DNA of 64,000 nucleotides from Aquimarina latercula DSM 2041 (GTDB lineage: Bacteria; Bacteroidota; Bacteroidia; Flavobacteriales; Flavobacteriaceae). The position numbers were made by a program, and so were the translations under genes. Below, piece after piece: positions 1 to 7,462 of the stretch (within the stretch, counting starts at the first letter, position 1; the number at the start of each line of letters is the position of its first letter). The notes beneath the pieces are model-generated. The model was not told the DNA's origin. It saw nothing but the letters and a program-made list of their open reading frames with translations, and made no database searches. The stretch covers positions 1 through 64,000 of the forward strand of contig NZ_AUMK01000010.1 in NCBI RefSeq assembly GCF_000430645.1, written 5' to 3'.

Positions 1-357
1 TACAATTCTTATTTTAAATTCTTGTTCTGCAACCTCAATCATTTTTCTGTAAGTTTCGGCCAATAATCGAGCTTCTTGTAGTTCCCTCTTTAATTGAGAT
101 ACAGATTCGTTTTTGTTGTCTGAAGTTTTATTTGATTGATTTGCCATTACTGGTAAAGATACTATACTTGGGTTTGTATAATCATATCCTTTGTCTTTTA
201 ACCAGCTTGTTAATGTTCCGTGACCCAGATTATATTTATCTTCAATTGTTTTTCGCTTTAAAGTTCCTGTTAAAAATTCGTTGCAAACGAAATCTTTAAA
301 CTCTTCACTATACCTATTTTGCCATTTTGTTGTTGATGTTTTTGAATATCTTTCCAT
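1..357 (-). CDS. IS3-family transposase OrfA, 3' part beyond the window
   Basis: On the minus strand an ATG at 357 opens a frame with no stop for 119 codons to the window edge. Residues about 14-55 look like the helix-turn-helix of IS3 OrfA/IS911 InsN proteins (RYSEEFKDFVCNEF, then LGHGTLTSWLKDKG). Residues about 84-115 are a leucine-zipper-like coiled coil (VSQLKRELQEARLLAETYRK). In this family OrfA binds the IS ends and OrfB (DDE catalytic subunit) is made by -1 frameshifting. OrfB should lie to the left of the window. Apart from the cut by the window edge I see no damage, so the element may be intact. Confidence 0.8.
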   Translation of the reverse strand, partial: MERYSKTSTTKWQNRYSEEFKDFVCNEFLTGTLKRKTIEDKYNLGHGTLTSWLKDKGYDYTNPSIVSLPVMANQSNKTSDNKNESVSQLKRELQEARLLAETYRKMIEVAEQEFKIRIV

Positions 358-393
358 ATTTTCACACTTTTTGTGTAAACCTATTTCAGGACA
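1..393 (-). mobile_element. IS3-family insertion sequence, partial (left window edge)
   Basis: The stretch contains the 5' part of a transposase OrfA and, just upstream of its start, a candidate terminal inverted repeat. Read on the minus strand, the end near 393 begins TGTCCTGAAATAGGTTTACA, with the TG tip usual for IS3-family elements. The other end and OrfB lie outside the window, so neither the target duplication nor the matching inverted repeat can be checked. The true tip could be at 398, because TGTC occurs again there. Confidence 0.7.
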
Positions 394-399
394 AGACAA

Positions 400-423
400 T
401 GGCAGCGTATAAGTAAGCGATAA
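400..423 (+). repeat. 24-bp direct repeat, copy 1
   Basis: TGGCAGCGTATAAGTAAGCG followed by ATAA. It matches the copy at 576-599 at 23 of 24 positions (A/G at one site). It lies a few bases outside the IS3 end. Orientation is arbitrary. Confidence 0.8.
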
Positions 424-447
424 GAATAAGGAAATATAGTAACAAAA

Positions 448-478
448 GCCACAATCTATTTTTGTAATAGGTTGTGGC
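448..478. other. Hairpin, possible minus-strand terminator
   Basis: Arms GCCACAATCTATT (448-460) and AATAGGTTGTGGC (466-478) pair over 13 bases with one mismatch that is a G-U pair in one strand. Read on the minus strand it is followed by TTTTGTTAC, a short T-rich tail, so it could end the transcript of the small minus-strand ORF at 702-860. The evidence is the fold only. Confidence 0.45.
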
Positions 479-575
479 TGTCTATTTTTGCGGAGTATGC
501 TTTTTTGGTTTTAGTACTCCCTCGTCGCTTCAACACCCCCGCTCACGCTAGTTTGTAACTAGTGGCGGTAAAGAT

Positions 576-599
576 TGGCAGCGTATGAGTAAGCGATAA
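576..599 (+). repeat. 24-bp direct repeat, copy 2
   Basis: TGGCAGCGTATGAGTAAGCG followed by ATAA, one base different from the copy at 400-423, offset 176 bp. Its last two bases form the start of the left arm of the hairpin at 598-639. The block between the copies is non-coding and includes the small palindrome CTAGTTTGTAACTAG. Confidence 0.8.
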
Positions 600-639
600 C
601 ACAACAGCTATAAGCTTGATGATTTATAGCTGTTGTGTT
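598..639. other. Perfect 16-bp hairpin, role unknown
   Basis: AACACAACAGCTATAA (598-613) is the exact reverse complement of TTATAGCTGTTGTGTT (624-639), with a 10-base loop. Neither strand has a clear T-run after it, so it is not a textbook intrinsic terminator. It abuts the second 24-bp repeat. Confidence 0.6.
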
Positions 640-701
640 CCATATCGTAAAGCAACTTTTTATTTCGAACTAATAACAGTAGAAAGAAAGAATAAATAAA
701 T

Positions 702-860
702 CTAACCACCTATAGCCGATCTGCGATCGATCATACCATCTTCGATATTTTTTCTCCATTTGGCTAGATCATCAGTAGCAGTTCCTCCTTTTATTTTTCG
801 TGTAGCGCCAATTTCCATTTGATACTTCTTATATACAGTAATACTATTTATTTTTCCCAT
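702..860 (-). CDS. Small hypothetical protein, 52 aa
   Basis: ATG at 860, stop at 702. The product is hydrophilic and basic, starting MGKINSITVYKKYQMEIGAT and ending with DGMIDRRSAIGG. It has no signal peptide, membrane segment or cysteine. I do not recognise the family. Nothing else codes between the IS3 end and the gene at 1089. An AT-rich stretch with no Shine-Dalgarno precedes the start, which is normal for Bacteroidota. It could be a true small protein or a chance frame; the sensible amino-acid composition and uninterrupted frame favour a real gene only weakly. Confidence 0.45.
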   Translation of the reverse strand: MGKINSITVYKKYQMEIGATRKIKGGTATDDLAKWRKNIEDGMIDRRSAIGG

Positions 861-1088
861 AATTATTATTTATATATTGAATTCTTCTAAATTTACTAAA
901 AATAATTAGCCCAATCAGCTTTATACATCATCTAATCAGTAAGCTATTCCTAGTTATATCTTTACATTCATTAAAACAATTGCTTTCCATCAATAAGTAT
1001 CGCCTGTTTAAAAAAAAACCAAAAGTATACAGTAACATTCCATCTCATTATGACACTTATATCTATAACAAAAAACGAAAATATAAAA

Positions 1089-1703
1089 ATGAAATATACG
1101 ACTCACCTACTCTTACTACTATTTGCTTTTTCTACGGTACAGTTGCAAGCACAAAAAACTAAAGCAATTCTTACTTTTAAGGACGGAACAGTTTTAGAGG
1201 GATTAGGAAAAATAAAAAGTTTTGGCAAAGTAAAATTCAGAAAAGCTAGAAAAGAAAAGGCTATAAAATACAGTTTTGAAGAACTAGAAAAAGTAAAAAT
1301 CTATGAAGGTGGTGAAATAAATACATATGTATATCGACCAGTAAAAGAAAGTGAATTCTCAAAAGTTTTACAACTTATAGAAAAGGGGAAAGTTACGCTC
1401 TACAGAATACATAGCGAAGGGTACGTTGCAAATGCAAATATGGGTACAGGTGGTTTTGGCGGTGCGGGTGTAGGTTTTGGCGCGGGTAATTATTATTCTA
1501 TTAATAACTATTATGTACAAAGAGGTAATGAAGAAGAAGTTACCCATTTAGGATCTAATCAACTATTCAGTAAGAACTTTAAAAAAGCGGCATCTGCCTA
1601 TTTTGAAGATTGTGCTTCGTTAGTAGAAAAAATACAAAATAAAGAGTTTAAAAAAAGACATATCAGAGAAGTGGTTGAGTATTATAATAATGATTGTAAT
1701 TGA
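1089..1703 (+). CDS. Hypothetical exported protein with Gly-rich segment
   Basis: I chose the ATG at 1089 over one 39 bases upstream because it gives a clean signal peptide (MKYTTHLLLLLFAFSTVQLQA, cut before QKTK). The 204-residue precursor has a charged N-terminal half (an FKDGTVLEG-type beta motif seen in several Bacteroidota periplasmic proteins), then a glycine-rich loop around residues 115-135 (MGTGGFGGAGVGFGAG), then a helical Lys-rich C-terminus with two cysteines. The likely location is periplasm or outer-membrane associated. No function is assigned. It stands alone, with the minisatellite directly downstream. Confidence 0.7.
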   Translation: MKYTTHLLLLLFAFSTVQLQAQKTKAILTFKDGTVLEGLGKIKSFGKVKFRKARKEKAIKYSFEELEKVKIYEGGEINTYVYRPVKESEFSKVLQLIEKGKVTLYRIHSEGYVANANMGTGGFGGAGVGFGAGNYYSINNYYVQRGNEEEVTHLGSNQLFSKNFKKAASAYFEDCASLVEKIQNKEFKKRHIREVVEYYNNDCN

Positions 1704-1774
1704 AACGAAGCTAAAGGTTAGAAAAAGGCATACTTCGGGCCTAGAGTACCCGACAACGAAAACCCGACCTCAGT

Positions 1775-1888
1775 CATCAAACATCAAACACCCGACATCA
1801 AACACCCGACATCAAACATCCGACATCCGACACCTGACATCAAACATCCGACATCAAACACCCGACATCAAACATCCGACACCTGACT
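1775..1888 (+). repeat. 14-bp minisatellite, about 7-8 units
   Basis: Tandem units of the form CCCGACATCAAACA occur in register from 1791 to 1888 with one to a few substitutions each (first base C/T; one unit has ATCCGACA). A degraded unit precedes them from 1777. Because 14 is not a multiple of three, a reading frame runs through the array in shifted registers without a stop. I regard that frame as spurious. The array sits between two unrelated plus-strand genes. Confidence 0.85.
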
Positions 1889-2027
1889 CTTGACACCCAA
1901 CCAAAAAAAATACCAAAATCGTGGTAACAAATCTCTTCTAACCGACACTATACTATAAGAAACCATAAGTAGGTGCATAACAGTCATAATAATCAGCAGC
2001 TCATTAGTTTAATTTGCTGGCTTCTAT

Positions 2028-2035
2028 TATCTTTG
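2028..2035 (+). promoter_or_regulatory. Candidate -7 promoter element TATCTTTG
   Basis: An exact match to the Bacteroidota -7 consensus TAnnTTTG, 35 bases before the ATG at 2071. I see no TTG at the ideal distance for the -33 element; the nearest TTTG, at 2013-2016, is too close. Confidence 0.4.
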
Positions 2036-2070
2036 GCGGCTCATTTTGTGGTAGATACAAAACATAATTT

Positions 2071-2805
2071 ATGCAGTTTAAAAAATATTTTTTAGTAGTA
2101 TGTAGCTTTACATGTTTCCTTGGCTGTCGTAGTATATCGGTCAACAAATCAGCAATGCATACAGCAACTACAACACCAGTAGCTTTAGGGGTTATTGGTA
2201 TACACGAAAATCATATGCTCAATACCGATTTTCAGGTAACTACCATACCAACCTATAAAAAAGGAATTCGTATGGGGATTACTCCTACCACTTTTGATAA
2301 AACTACATTTAAAGCATATATAAATTCATCACCTAATAATCCGCAACAAATTACCTATATAGATTCTCTAGATACCAAACCACAATTTCTAAAAATAGAA
2401 TTGATTGATTGGGTATCGATTATTTCGGAACTAGAACAAGGATACAATCAGCAAACCATTGAATACCTAAAACGACAACAAGATGCAGAAATGATATCTT
2501 CTGTTTCGATGTCGGTATCTCCACAAATCATTAAAGAAATTCAATCCGCAGAGGCTGTATTTTTAGTAAATAAAAATTACAAGCAATATGAATTATCATT
2601 AGTAACAGACGGAAAAAACTATAAAACCATAGATTTTTCAGATACCACCATATTCGGCTATCGATTGTCTTATTTCTGTTGGGGAGAAAATGATAAAAGA
2701 AGAGTTTCTCTTTTTGACATCGTCGATGAAAATGACAGTTGCCCAAAAAACACTTATAAAAATGCTGAAAAAGCAAAAGAAAAAATAAATTATTTAAAAT
2801 TATAA
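2071..2805 (+). CDS. Hypothetical lipoprotein, 244 aa
   Basis: The N-terminus (MQFKKYFLVVCSFTCFLGCR) is an SPII signal with the lipobox FLGC, so the mature protein should be lipid-anchored at about Cys19. The rest is mixed alpha/beta with no motif I recognise: a region around residues 95-130 rich in charged helix (ELEQGYNQQTIEYLKRQQDA), and a C-terminal part with a DENDSCPKNTYKNAEKAKEK segment. It lies alone between the minisatellite and the secretion-like operon, with 74 bases before the next start. No function is proposed. Confidence 0.75.
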   Translation: MQFKKYFLVVCSFTCFLGCRSISVNKSAMHTATTTPVALGVIGIHENHMLNTDFQVTTIPTYKKGIRMGITPTTFDKTTFKAYINSSPNNPQQITYIDSLDTKPQFLKIELIDWVSIISELEQGYNQQTIEYLKRQQDAEMISSVSMSVSPQIIKEIQSAEAVFLVNKNYKQYELSLVTDGKNYKTIDFSDTTIFGYRLSYFCWGENDKRRVSLFDIVDENDSCPKNTYKNAEKAKEKINYLKL

Positions 2806-2879
2806 AAGCAACTACAGAATACTAGTTGGAGTTGCATTTTCTTATCACGACTTAAGAAAATAAGCAAGAAATGATTCCT

Positions 2880-3809
2880 ATGAAAAAACAATTCTTATAT
2901 ATAACCATCTTCCTACTTACCTTATTTAGTTGCGAAGAAATTCTGTTTGAAGAAGATATTACAGATGACCTAGTCTCTATCATTGCTCCTTCTGATGGAT
3001 CGCAAGTAGAAAACACGTCCGTTTCTTTTAGTTGGAATGCTGTCGATCAAGCTACATCCTATAGACTTCAGATAGCACGGCCCACCTTCGAAAATGCCTC
3101 ACAAATTGTAGAAGACACTACCGTTACACTTACGAACTTTAGTACGACATTAGTAAAAAATGATTATCAATGGAGGGTACGTGCTCAGAACTCTGGATCA
3201 GAAACTATATATACTACAGCTAGTTTTAGTATTATCGAAAGTGAGGATTTTTCTGCTAGAGAAGTACTGTTATCATCCCCAGAAGACAATGCGATTGTTA
3301 ATAATACAGCTGTTACATTACAATGGCAATCTGTTACTGACGCTACTGCTTATAGAATTCAATTATTAGACGAAAGTGATCAAGTTATTGATGAAAATAC
3401 CAGCACAAATAATTCTATCCAACTCACATTTCCTGAAGGCGTAACTACTTGGCAAGTTCGTGCGGAGAATGATACGCAAAATACCTTGTATTTTAGTAGG
3501 ACTCTTACTGTAGATAGTATGAATCCGCTAAAACCAATTGCCACTACACCTGCAAATCAAGCAATACTAACAGATGCCATGGTTTCTTTTTCTTGGACTA
3601 GAGAAGCTGTAGAAGGAAGTACCGAATTTGACAGTATATATGTTTATCATAATGATCAATTAACAGATCTAGTTACAAAAGACCGTGTAACTTCTCCTGC
3701 AGATATTACTTTAGATACTGGAGAAACTTATTATTGGTTTATAAAAGCTTTTGATGAAGCTGGTAATCAAAGTGAAGCTAGCGACACCTTTAGTTTTACC
3801 ATAAATTAA
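2880..3809 (+). CDS. Lipoprotein with three FN3/Ig-like repeats
   Basis: The second ATG (2880) is preferred over 2871 because it starts a standard lipoprotein signal with the Cys at residue 18 (LLTLFSC). The mature part has three repeats of about 90 residues, each with a SFSWNAV/LQWQSV/SFSWTRE strand followed by TSYRLQI/TAYRIQL and closing with a YQWRVRA/TTWQVRA/YYWFIKA strand. This pattern is typical of fibronectin-III-like folds. It begins the tightly packed operon that continues to 7447, with the next start 4 bases downstream. By position it may be an outer-membrane accessory of the pilus/secretion-like system; that is inference. Confidence 0.75.
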   Translation: MKKQFLYITIFLLTLFSCEEILFEEDITDDLVSIIAPSDGSQVENTSVSFSWNAVDQATSYRLQIARPTFENASQIVEDTTVTLTNFSTTLVKNDYQWRVRAQNSGSETIYTTASFSIIESEDFSAREVLLSSPEDNAIVNNTAVTLQWQSVTDATAYRIQLLDESDQVIDENTSTNNSIQLTFPEGVTTWQVRAENDTQNTLYFSRTLTVDSMNPLKPIATTPANQAILTDAMVSFSWTREAVEGSTEFDSIYVYHNDQLTDLVTKDRVTSPADITLDTGETYYWFIKAFDEAGNQSEASDTFSFTIN

Positions 3810-3813
3810 TACG

Positions 3814-4284
3814 ATGTTAAAAGGAAAAAAAGGATTATATATATTATTACCATTAGTAGTCTTTATCTGGGGTGCTATTATTTTTCAGGTGGTAGATGCC
3901 TTTTCTGATGAAGATCCTGTAATGTCTACTATTACTAATGTTTCTTTTGCTACAATAAAAACTAAGGAACGAGAAAAATTCTCTATTAGTGATGTGGATA
4001 GAGATCCGTTTTTAGGAACTATATATCGTCCTAAAAAAACGACTCCTAAAAGCATCAAACCAAAAAGTAAAAAACAAGAAACGATTTGGCCTTCGATTCG
4101 TTATAAAGGCTTGGTTTCTGCTCAAAATAATTCTTCTGCAATATTTTTAGTAGAAATTAACGGAACTGATCAATTAATGAAAATCAAAGATTCTTTTTCC
4201 GAGGTGCAACTTGTAAAAGGTTCTTCTAGCGCAATAAAGCTAAAATATAAAGGCAGCACTAAGCAATTTCAGATTTTGAATTGA
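3814..4284 (+). CDS. GspC/PilP-like inner-membrane protein
   Basis: The 156-residue product has one N-terminal membrane segment (residues about 8-26, LYILLPLVVFIWGAIIFQVV). A linker with VDRDPFLGTIYRPKK follows, then a small beta domain (IRYKGLVSAQNNSSAIFLVE, ending IKLKYKGSTKQFQIL). The RDPF motif plus a small C-terminal beta domain is typical of GspC and PilP, which link the inner-membrane platform to the secretin. The stop overlaps the next start (TTGA, 4281-4284), suggesting coupled translation. Sequence likeness is modest and the assignment rests largely on architecture and neighbours. Confidence 0.6.
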   Translation: MLKGKKGLYILLPLVVFIWGAIIFQVVDAFSDEDPVMSTITNVSFATIKTKEREKFSISDVDRDPFLGTIYRPKKTTPKSIKPKSKKQETIWPSIRYKGLVSAQNNSSAIFLVEINGTDQLMKIKDSFSEVQLVKGSSSAIKLKYKGSTKQFQILN

Positions 4285-5552
4285 AGATAGTATATAAAAT
4301 AAAAGCACAAGCCATGCAGTTTGCATTGCTAATCTCAGTTATTATTGCGATACTACTCAGCACTTTCTTATTACTTACTCATGTTCAGTCGTTTTTTAGA
4401 ATTAAATCTAAAGAAATAATAGAGGCTTCTGATATAGCAAATAATCAAATATTCGGATCCTTACTAGCTACTACAGCATCAAAAGATACTACTAATAGTT
4501 CGATAGACACAAAAACCATAAAACTAGCTACCAATTATCATGGTGCCTGGACAAAAACATTTTCTGAAGTTGCTGTAAAGGAAAGTAAGATCCGTAAAAT
4601 CGCTTTTACTGGAGCTGCTTTAGCTCTAAAAACACCAAATTTATATCTTGCTAATAAAAATGCTCCTTTGGTGGTTGTAGGTAATACAAGACTAGAAGGC
4701 AACAGCTATCTTCCGGAGCAAGGCATTAAAGCTGGTAATATATCAGGTAATTATTATCAAGGTAGCAGTCTATACTATGGTAGTGTTATAGAAAGTAAGG
4801 CAACAATTCCTGAATTAGATAATCAATGGATTTCCTATATAGAATCTATTATTAAAGGAGGTTATATTGATGAAGCACTTACAATTCCTATTGCTAAAGA
4901 GGTAAAAAACTCATTTTATGATACCGCAAAAATTATTTATACAAATGAATCAATAGTTCTTGGGAACGAAAAAATATCTGGGAACGTTGTTATACAATCA
5001 TCATCAAAAATTACAATTACTTCTGCTTCTCAATTAACCGATGTGGTGGTTATTGCACCAATAATAATTGTTGAAGATTATGTAAAGGGTAGATTTCAGC
5101 TTATTGCTAGCAAAAAAATTGAAATTGGAAAAAGTTGTCATCTATTTTACCCTTCGTCTGCTACACTTTTAGATAAAAAAAATATCTCTAAATCAAATAC
5201 AGGAAATACATCACAAAACAGAAATCCAGATTTTAGCATAGATAAAAATACTGTTATCCAAGGTTCTGTAGTGTATTTAAAAAACAAGTCAGCTACTAAA
5301 AACCGTATAAAAACGAACTTAAACATAGCAATTGGAACAGAGATCATTGGAGAAATATATTGCCAAGGGAATATTGAATTTATGGGAACTATAAAAGGTT
5401 CATTATATACACAACAATTCATTGCTAATCAATCAGGGTCCGTATATATGAATCATTTGTATAATGGTAAAATCCTTGTGAACCCTATTCCTAAATATGC
5501 TGGATTACCTTTTAAGAATGTAAAAAAAAATATAGCGACATGGTTATATTAA
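4281..5552 (+). CDS. PilX-like membrane-anchored protein with beta-helix-like body
   Basis: The frame starts with TTG at 4281, overlapping the previous stop. An ATG at 4314 would cut off the basic N-terminus (KIVYKIKAQA), so I keep TTG. Residues about 12-33 are one hydrophobic helix (MQFALLISVIIAILLSTFLL) similar in layout to PilX/GspK N-termini. The remaining 390 residues contain short repeated strands (GNVVIQSSSKITITSAS, VVVIAPIIIVEDYVKG, GEIYCQGNIEFMGTIKGS) that look like bactofilin/polymer-forming or right-handed beta-helix turns. In this operon it may act as a minor pilin-like or scaffold component. The exact family is not recognised. Confidence 0.6.
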   Translation: MKIVYKIKAQAMQFALLISVIIAILLSTFLLLTHVQSFFRIKSKEIIEASDIANNQIFGSLLATTASKDTTNSSIDTKTIKLATNYHGAWTKTFSEVAVKESKIRKIAFTGAALALKTPNLYLANKNAPLVVVGNTRLEGNSYLPEQGIKAGNISGNYYQGSSLYYGSVIESKATIPELDNQWISYIESIIKGGYIDEALTIPIAKEVKNSFYDTAKIIYTNESIVLGNEKISGNVVIQSSSKITITSASQLTDVVVIAPIIIVEDYVKGRFQLIASKKIEIGKSCHLFYPSSATLLDKKNISKSNTGNTSQNRNPDFSIDKNTVIQGSVVYLKNKSATKNRIKTNLNIAIGTEIIGEIYCQGNIEFMGTIKGSLYTQQFIANQSGSVYMNHLYNGKILVNPIPKYAGLPFKNVKKNIATWLY

Positions 5553-5857
5553 AAAAAATACGTGCTGCTACATTAATCGAAACGCTAACAGCTTCGGTAC
5601 TGATCATAATCGTATTTATGATCGCCAGCTTAAGTTTTAATAACATTTTTACAAATCATATCAAAAGAGATCAAGGTGCAATAGAAAACAGAGTAAAAGA
5701 ACTAGAATATCTTGTAATTCATGCTAAGCTGAAGACACCATATGCTGAAGATTTTGATTCTTGGGAAATTGAAATCATTACTAAAAACGACCGCAATATC
5801 ATTATGTATAATAATGGTAATATCAGTCATGAAAAACAACTAAGTATACATGAATAA
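5540..5857 (+). CDS. Type II secretion/type IV pilus-like pseudopilin
   Basis: The 105-residue product has a class III (prepilin) signal: a short basic leader (MVILKKIRA), then ATLIETLTASVLIIIVFMIA with Glu at +5 of the predicted mature chain. This is the mark of proteins cut by a prepilin peptidase. The globular part is short. It overlaps the upstream gene by 13 bases and the downstream gene by 8, so it is part of one translational unit. By size it would be a minor pseudopilin (GspI/GspJ class). Confidence 0.7.
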   Translation: MVILKKIRAATLIETLTASVLIIIVFMIASLSFNNIFTNHIKRDQGAIENRVKELEYLVIHAKLKTPYAEDFDSWEIEIITKNDRNIIMYNNGNISHEKQLSIHE

Positions 5858-6314
5858 TGTTTCTCATAGAATAAAAGCGTTTACGCTGACCGAGATGATG
5901 GTGGTAATAGTAATTTCTGCTATAGTTGTTGGTTTAGCATTTACAATTCTTGGTATTGTCCAAAAAAACATGAGAGGTATCGAGGCTAATTATAATCACC
6001 AATCTCAAATACAATCTTTAGAGGTTGCTTTGACGATAGATTTTAATAGATATCCAAAACTACAGTGGAACCCAAAAGACAATACTTTACTGTGCTCTTC
6101 TCCGAATGAAGAAAAAATCTATAATTTCAATTCTGATAGTATCTCTACTAGTATTAATTCATTTATATTAAAAACCAAAGCTATAAAATATTATTTCGAA
6201 GGTAAAGAAGTAACCTCCGGAACTATTGATGCTATCAAACTCACCTTTGATAACACTACCGATTTACATCGTATTTTTGTTTATAAACATAATGATCCGA
6301 CAATCTATTTCTGA
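5850..6314 (+). CDS. Pseudopilin (GspH/GspJ-like)
   Basis: The 154-residue product begins MNNVSHRIKAFTLTEMMVVI. The KA/FTLTE junction with Glu at +5 and the following hydrophobic helix (VVIVISAIVVGLAFTIL) are a textbook prepilin N-terminus. The C-terminal domain is a small beta-rich fold (KLTFDNTTDLHRIFVYKHN). It overlaps the previous pseudopilin by 8 bases and ends 2 bases before gspF. Processing needs a prepilin peptidase, which is not in the window. Confidence 0.8.
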   Translation: MNNVSHRIKAFTLTEMMVVIVISAIVVGLAFTILGIVQKNMRGIEANYNHQSQIQSLEVALTIDFNRYPKLQWNPKDNTLLCSSPNEEKIYNFNSDSISTSINSFILKTKAIKYYFEGKEVTSGTIDAIKLTFDNTTDLHRIFVYKHNDPTIYF

Positions 6315-6316
6315 AT

Positions 6317-7447
6317 ATGGGAATCAAAATTGAAAATACTAAAAAAACTAAGCAAGAGAATACTTCTTTTGATATTTCAGAAATCCTAACAAAAGAAATC
6401 ACCTTGTTCGGAAATGCTTTTAATAGCAAAAAAAAGGAACAGTGGTATGCGGAACTTAGTGTTTTATTAAAATCTGGAATTGATTTAAAAAGCGGTTTAG
6501 AACTTTTATCTGAAACACAGAAAAAAGAAAAAGATCAAAAGTTAATGAACAGCATGTTATTAAAATTAATCGATGGTAATGCTTTTTCTGAAATTCTAAA
6601 AGCAGATAAAAATTTTACTGATTACGAGTATTATGCAGTTAGAATTGGTGAACAAACGGGTCAATTAGCCCAGATCACACTAGAACTCAGTGAATTTTAT
6701 AAAAGAAAAAATGATCTAAAGAGAGAAATCGTTTCTGCACTTACATATCCTATTATAGTATTACTCACTGCTCTAATTGTTATCTTTTTTATGCTACGGT
6801 ACGTAGTGCCCATGTTTGTGGATATATTTAAGCAAAATAAAGTAGATCTTCCAGATATTACGGAAGCTATTATTAGCTTTTCTAATTTCACAGGAGAACA
6901 TGGCTTTCTTATTTTAGGATGCATCATTTTAACAATAATAGGTGTTTCTTTAGTGTCCAAAAAGAAATGGTACCGAAAATTTTTAGGGAAGCTACAACTT
7001 AAGATTCCTATACTTGGTAATTACTTTAGAAGAATTTACATGGCGCAGTTTACGCAGGCACTTTCTTTATTAACGTATGCTAAAGTTCCTATGGTAGATA
7101 GTATCGACTTGGTAAAAAATATGATTAATTTTTATCCACTTCAACAAGGTCTACAAAAAACTAACGAAGCCGTTATTGCTGGAGATAAATTAAGTACTTC
7201 ATTTGCAAAAAGCTCTATTTTTGATAAAAAATTAATAGCAATGATTCGAGTAGCAGAAGAGACCAATCAAACAGAATTTATATTCCAAAAGCTTAATGAG
7301 CAATACAATCAACAGGTAAAACATCAATCACAAGTTATATCCAATGTGCTTAACCCTTTACTTACAATTCTTGTTGGTATTATTGTTGGAGTTATACTTA
7401 TAGCAATGTATTTACCAATGTTTAGATTAAGTAGTGTTATTGGGTAA
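6317..7447 (+). CDS. gspF: Type II secretion/type IV pilus inner-membrane platform protein GspF/PilC
   Basis: The 376-residue product has two GspF domains (residues about 45-165 and 245-368). Each begins with the platform-protein pattern: FYAELSVLLKSG-like in the first (WYAELSVLLKSGIDLKSGLELL), and FTQALSLLTYAKVPMVDSIDL in the second. Long hydrophobic helices follow at about 140-165, 195-215 and 345-368. GspF/PilC sits in the inner membrane under the pseudopilus and couples to the GspE/PilB ATPase. The length is usual for the family. It is the last gene of the 2880-7447 operon. Confidence 0.85.
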   Translation: MGIKIENTKKTKQENTSFDISEILTKEITLFGNAFNSKKKEQWYAELSVLLKSGIDLKSGLELLSETQKKEKDQKLMNSMLLKLIDGNAFSEILKADKNFTDYEYYAVRIGEQTGQLAQITLELSEFYKRKNDLKREIVSALTYPIIVLLTALIVIFFMLRYVVPMFVDIFKQNKVDLPDITEAIISFSNFTGEHGFLILGCIILTIIGVSLVSKKKWYRKFLGKLQLKIPILGNYFRRIYMAQFTQALSLLTYAKVPMVDSIDLVKNMINFYPLQQGLQKTNEAVIAGDKLSTSFAKSSIFDKKLIAMIRVAEETNQTEFIFQKLNEQYNQQVKHQSQVISNVLNPLLTILVGIIVGVILIAMYLPMFRLSSVIG

Positions 7448-7462
7448 ATAACATATCATAAA

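Noticed and set aside
980-1162. 60-codon plus-strand frame overlapping the start of the 1089-1703 gene
   Set aside because: Its composition is non-protein-like and it overlaps a better frame with a clear signal peptide.
1775-1888. CRISPR array
   Set aside because: The units are 14 bp and contiguous, with no spacers, and no cas genes are near.
1675-1893. 72-codon plus-strand frame through the 14-bp minisatellite
   Set aside because: The frame overlaps the end of the upstream gene and codes only repetitive His/Thr/Pro/Ser sequence produced by the repeat. It is open because the unit lacks stops.
2531-2776. Minus-strand frame of 81 codons inside the 2071-2805 lipoprotein
   Set aside because: Antisense to a gene with a good lipoprotein signal; composition is typical of a shadow frame (many Phe, Leu, His).
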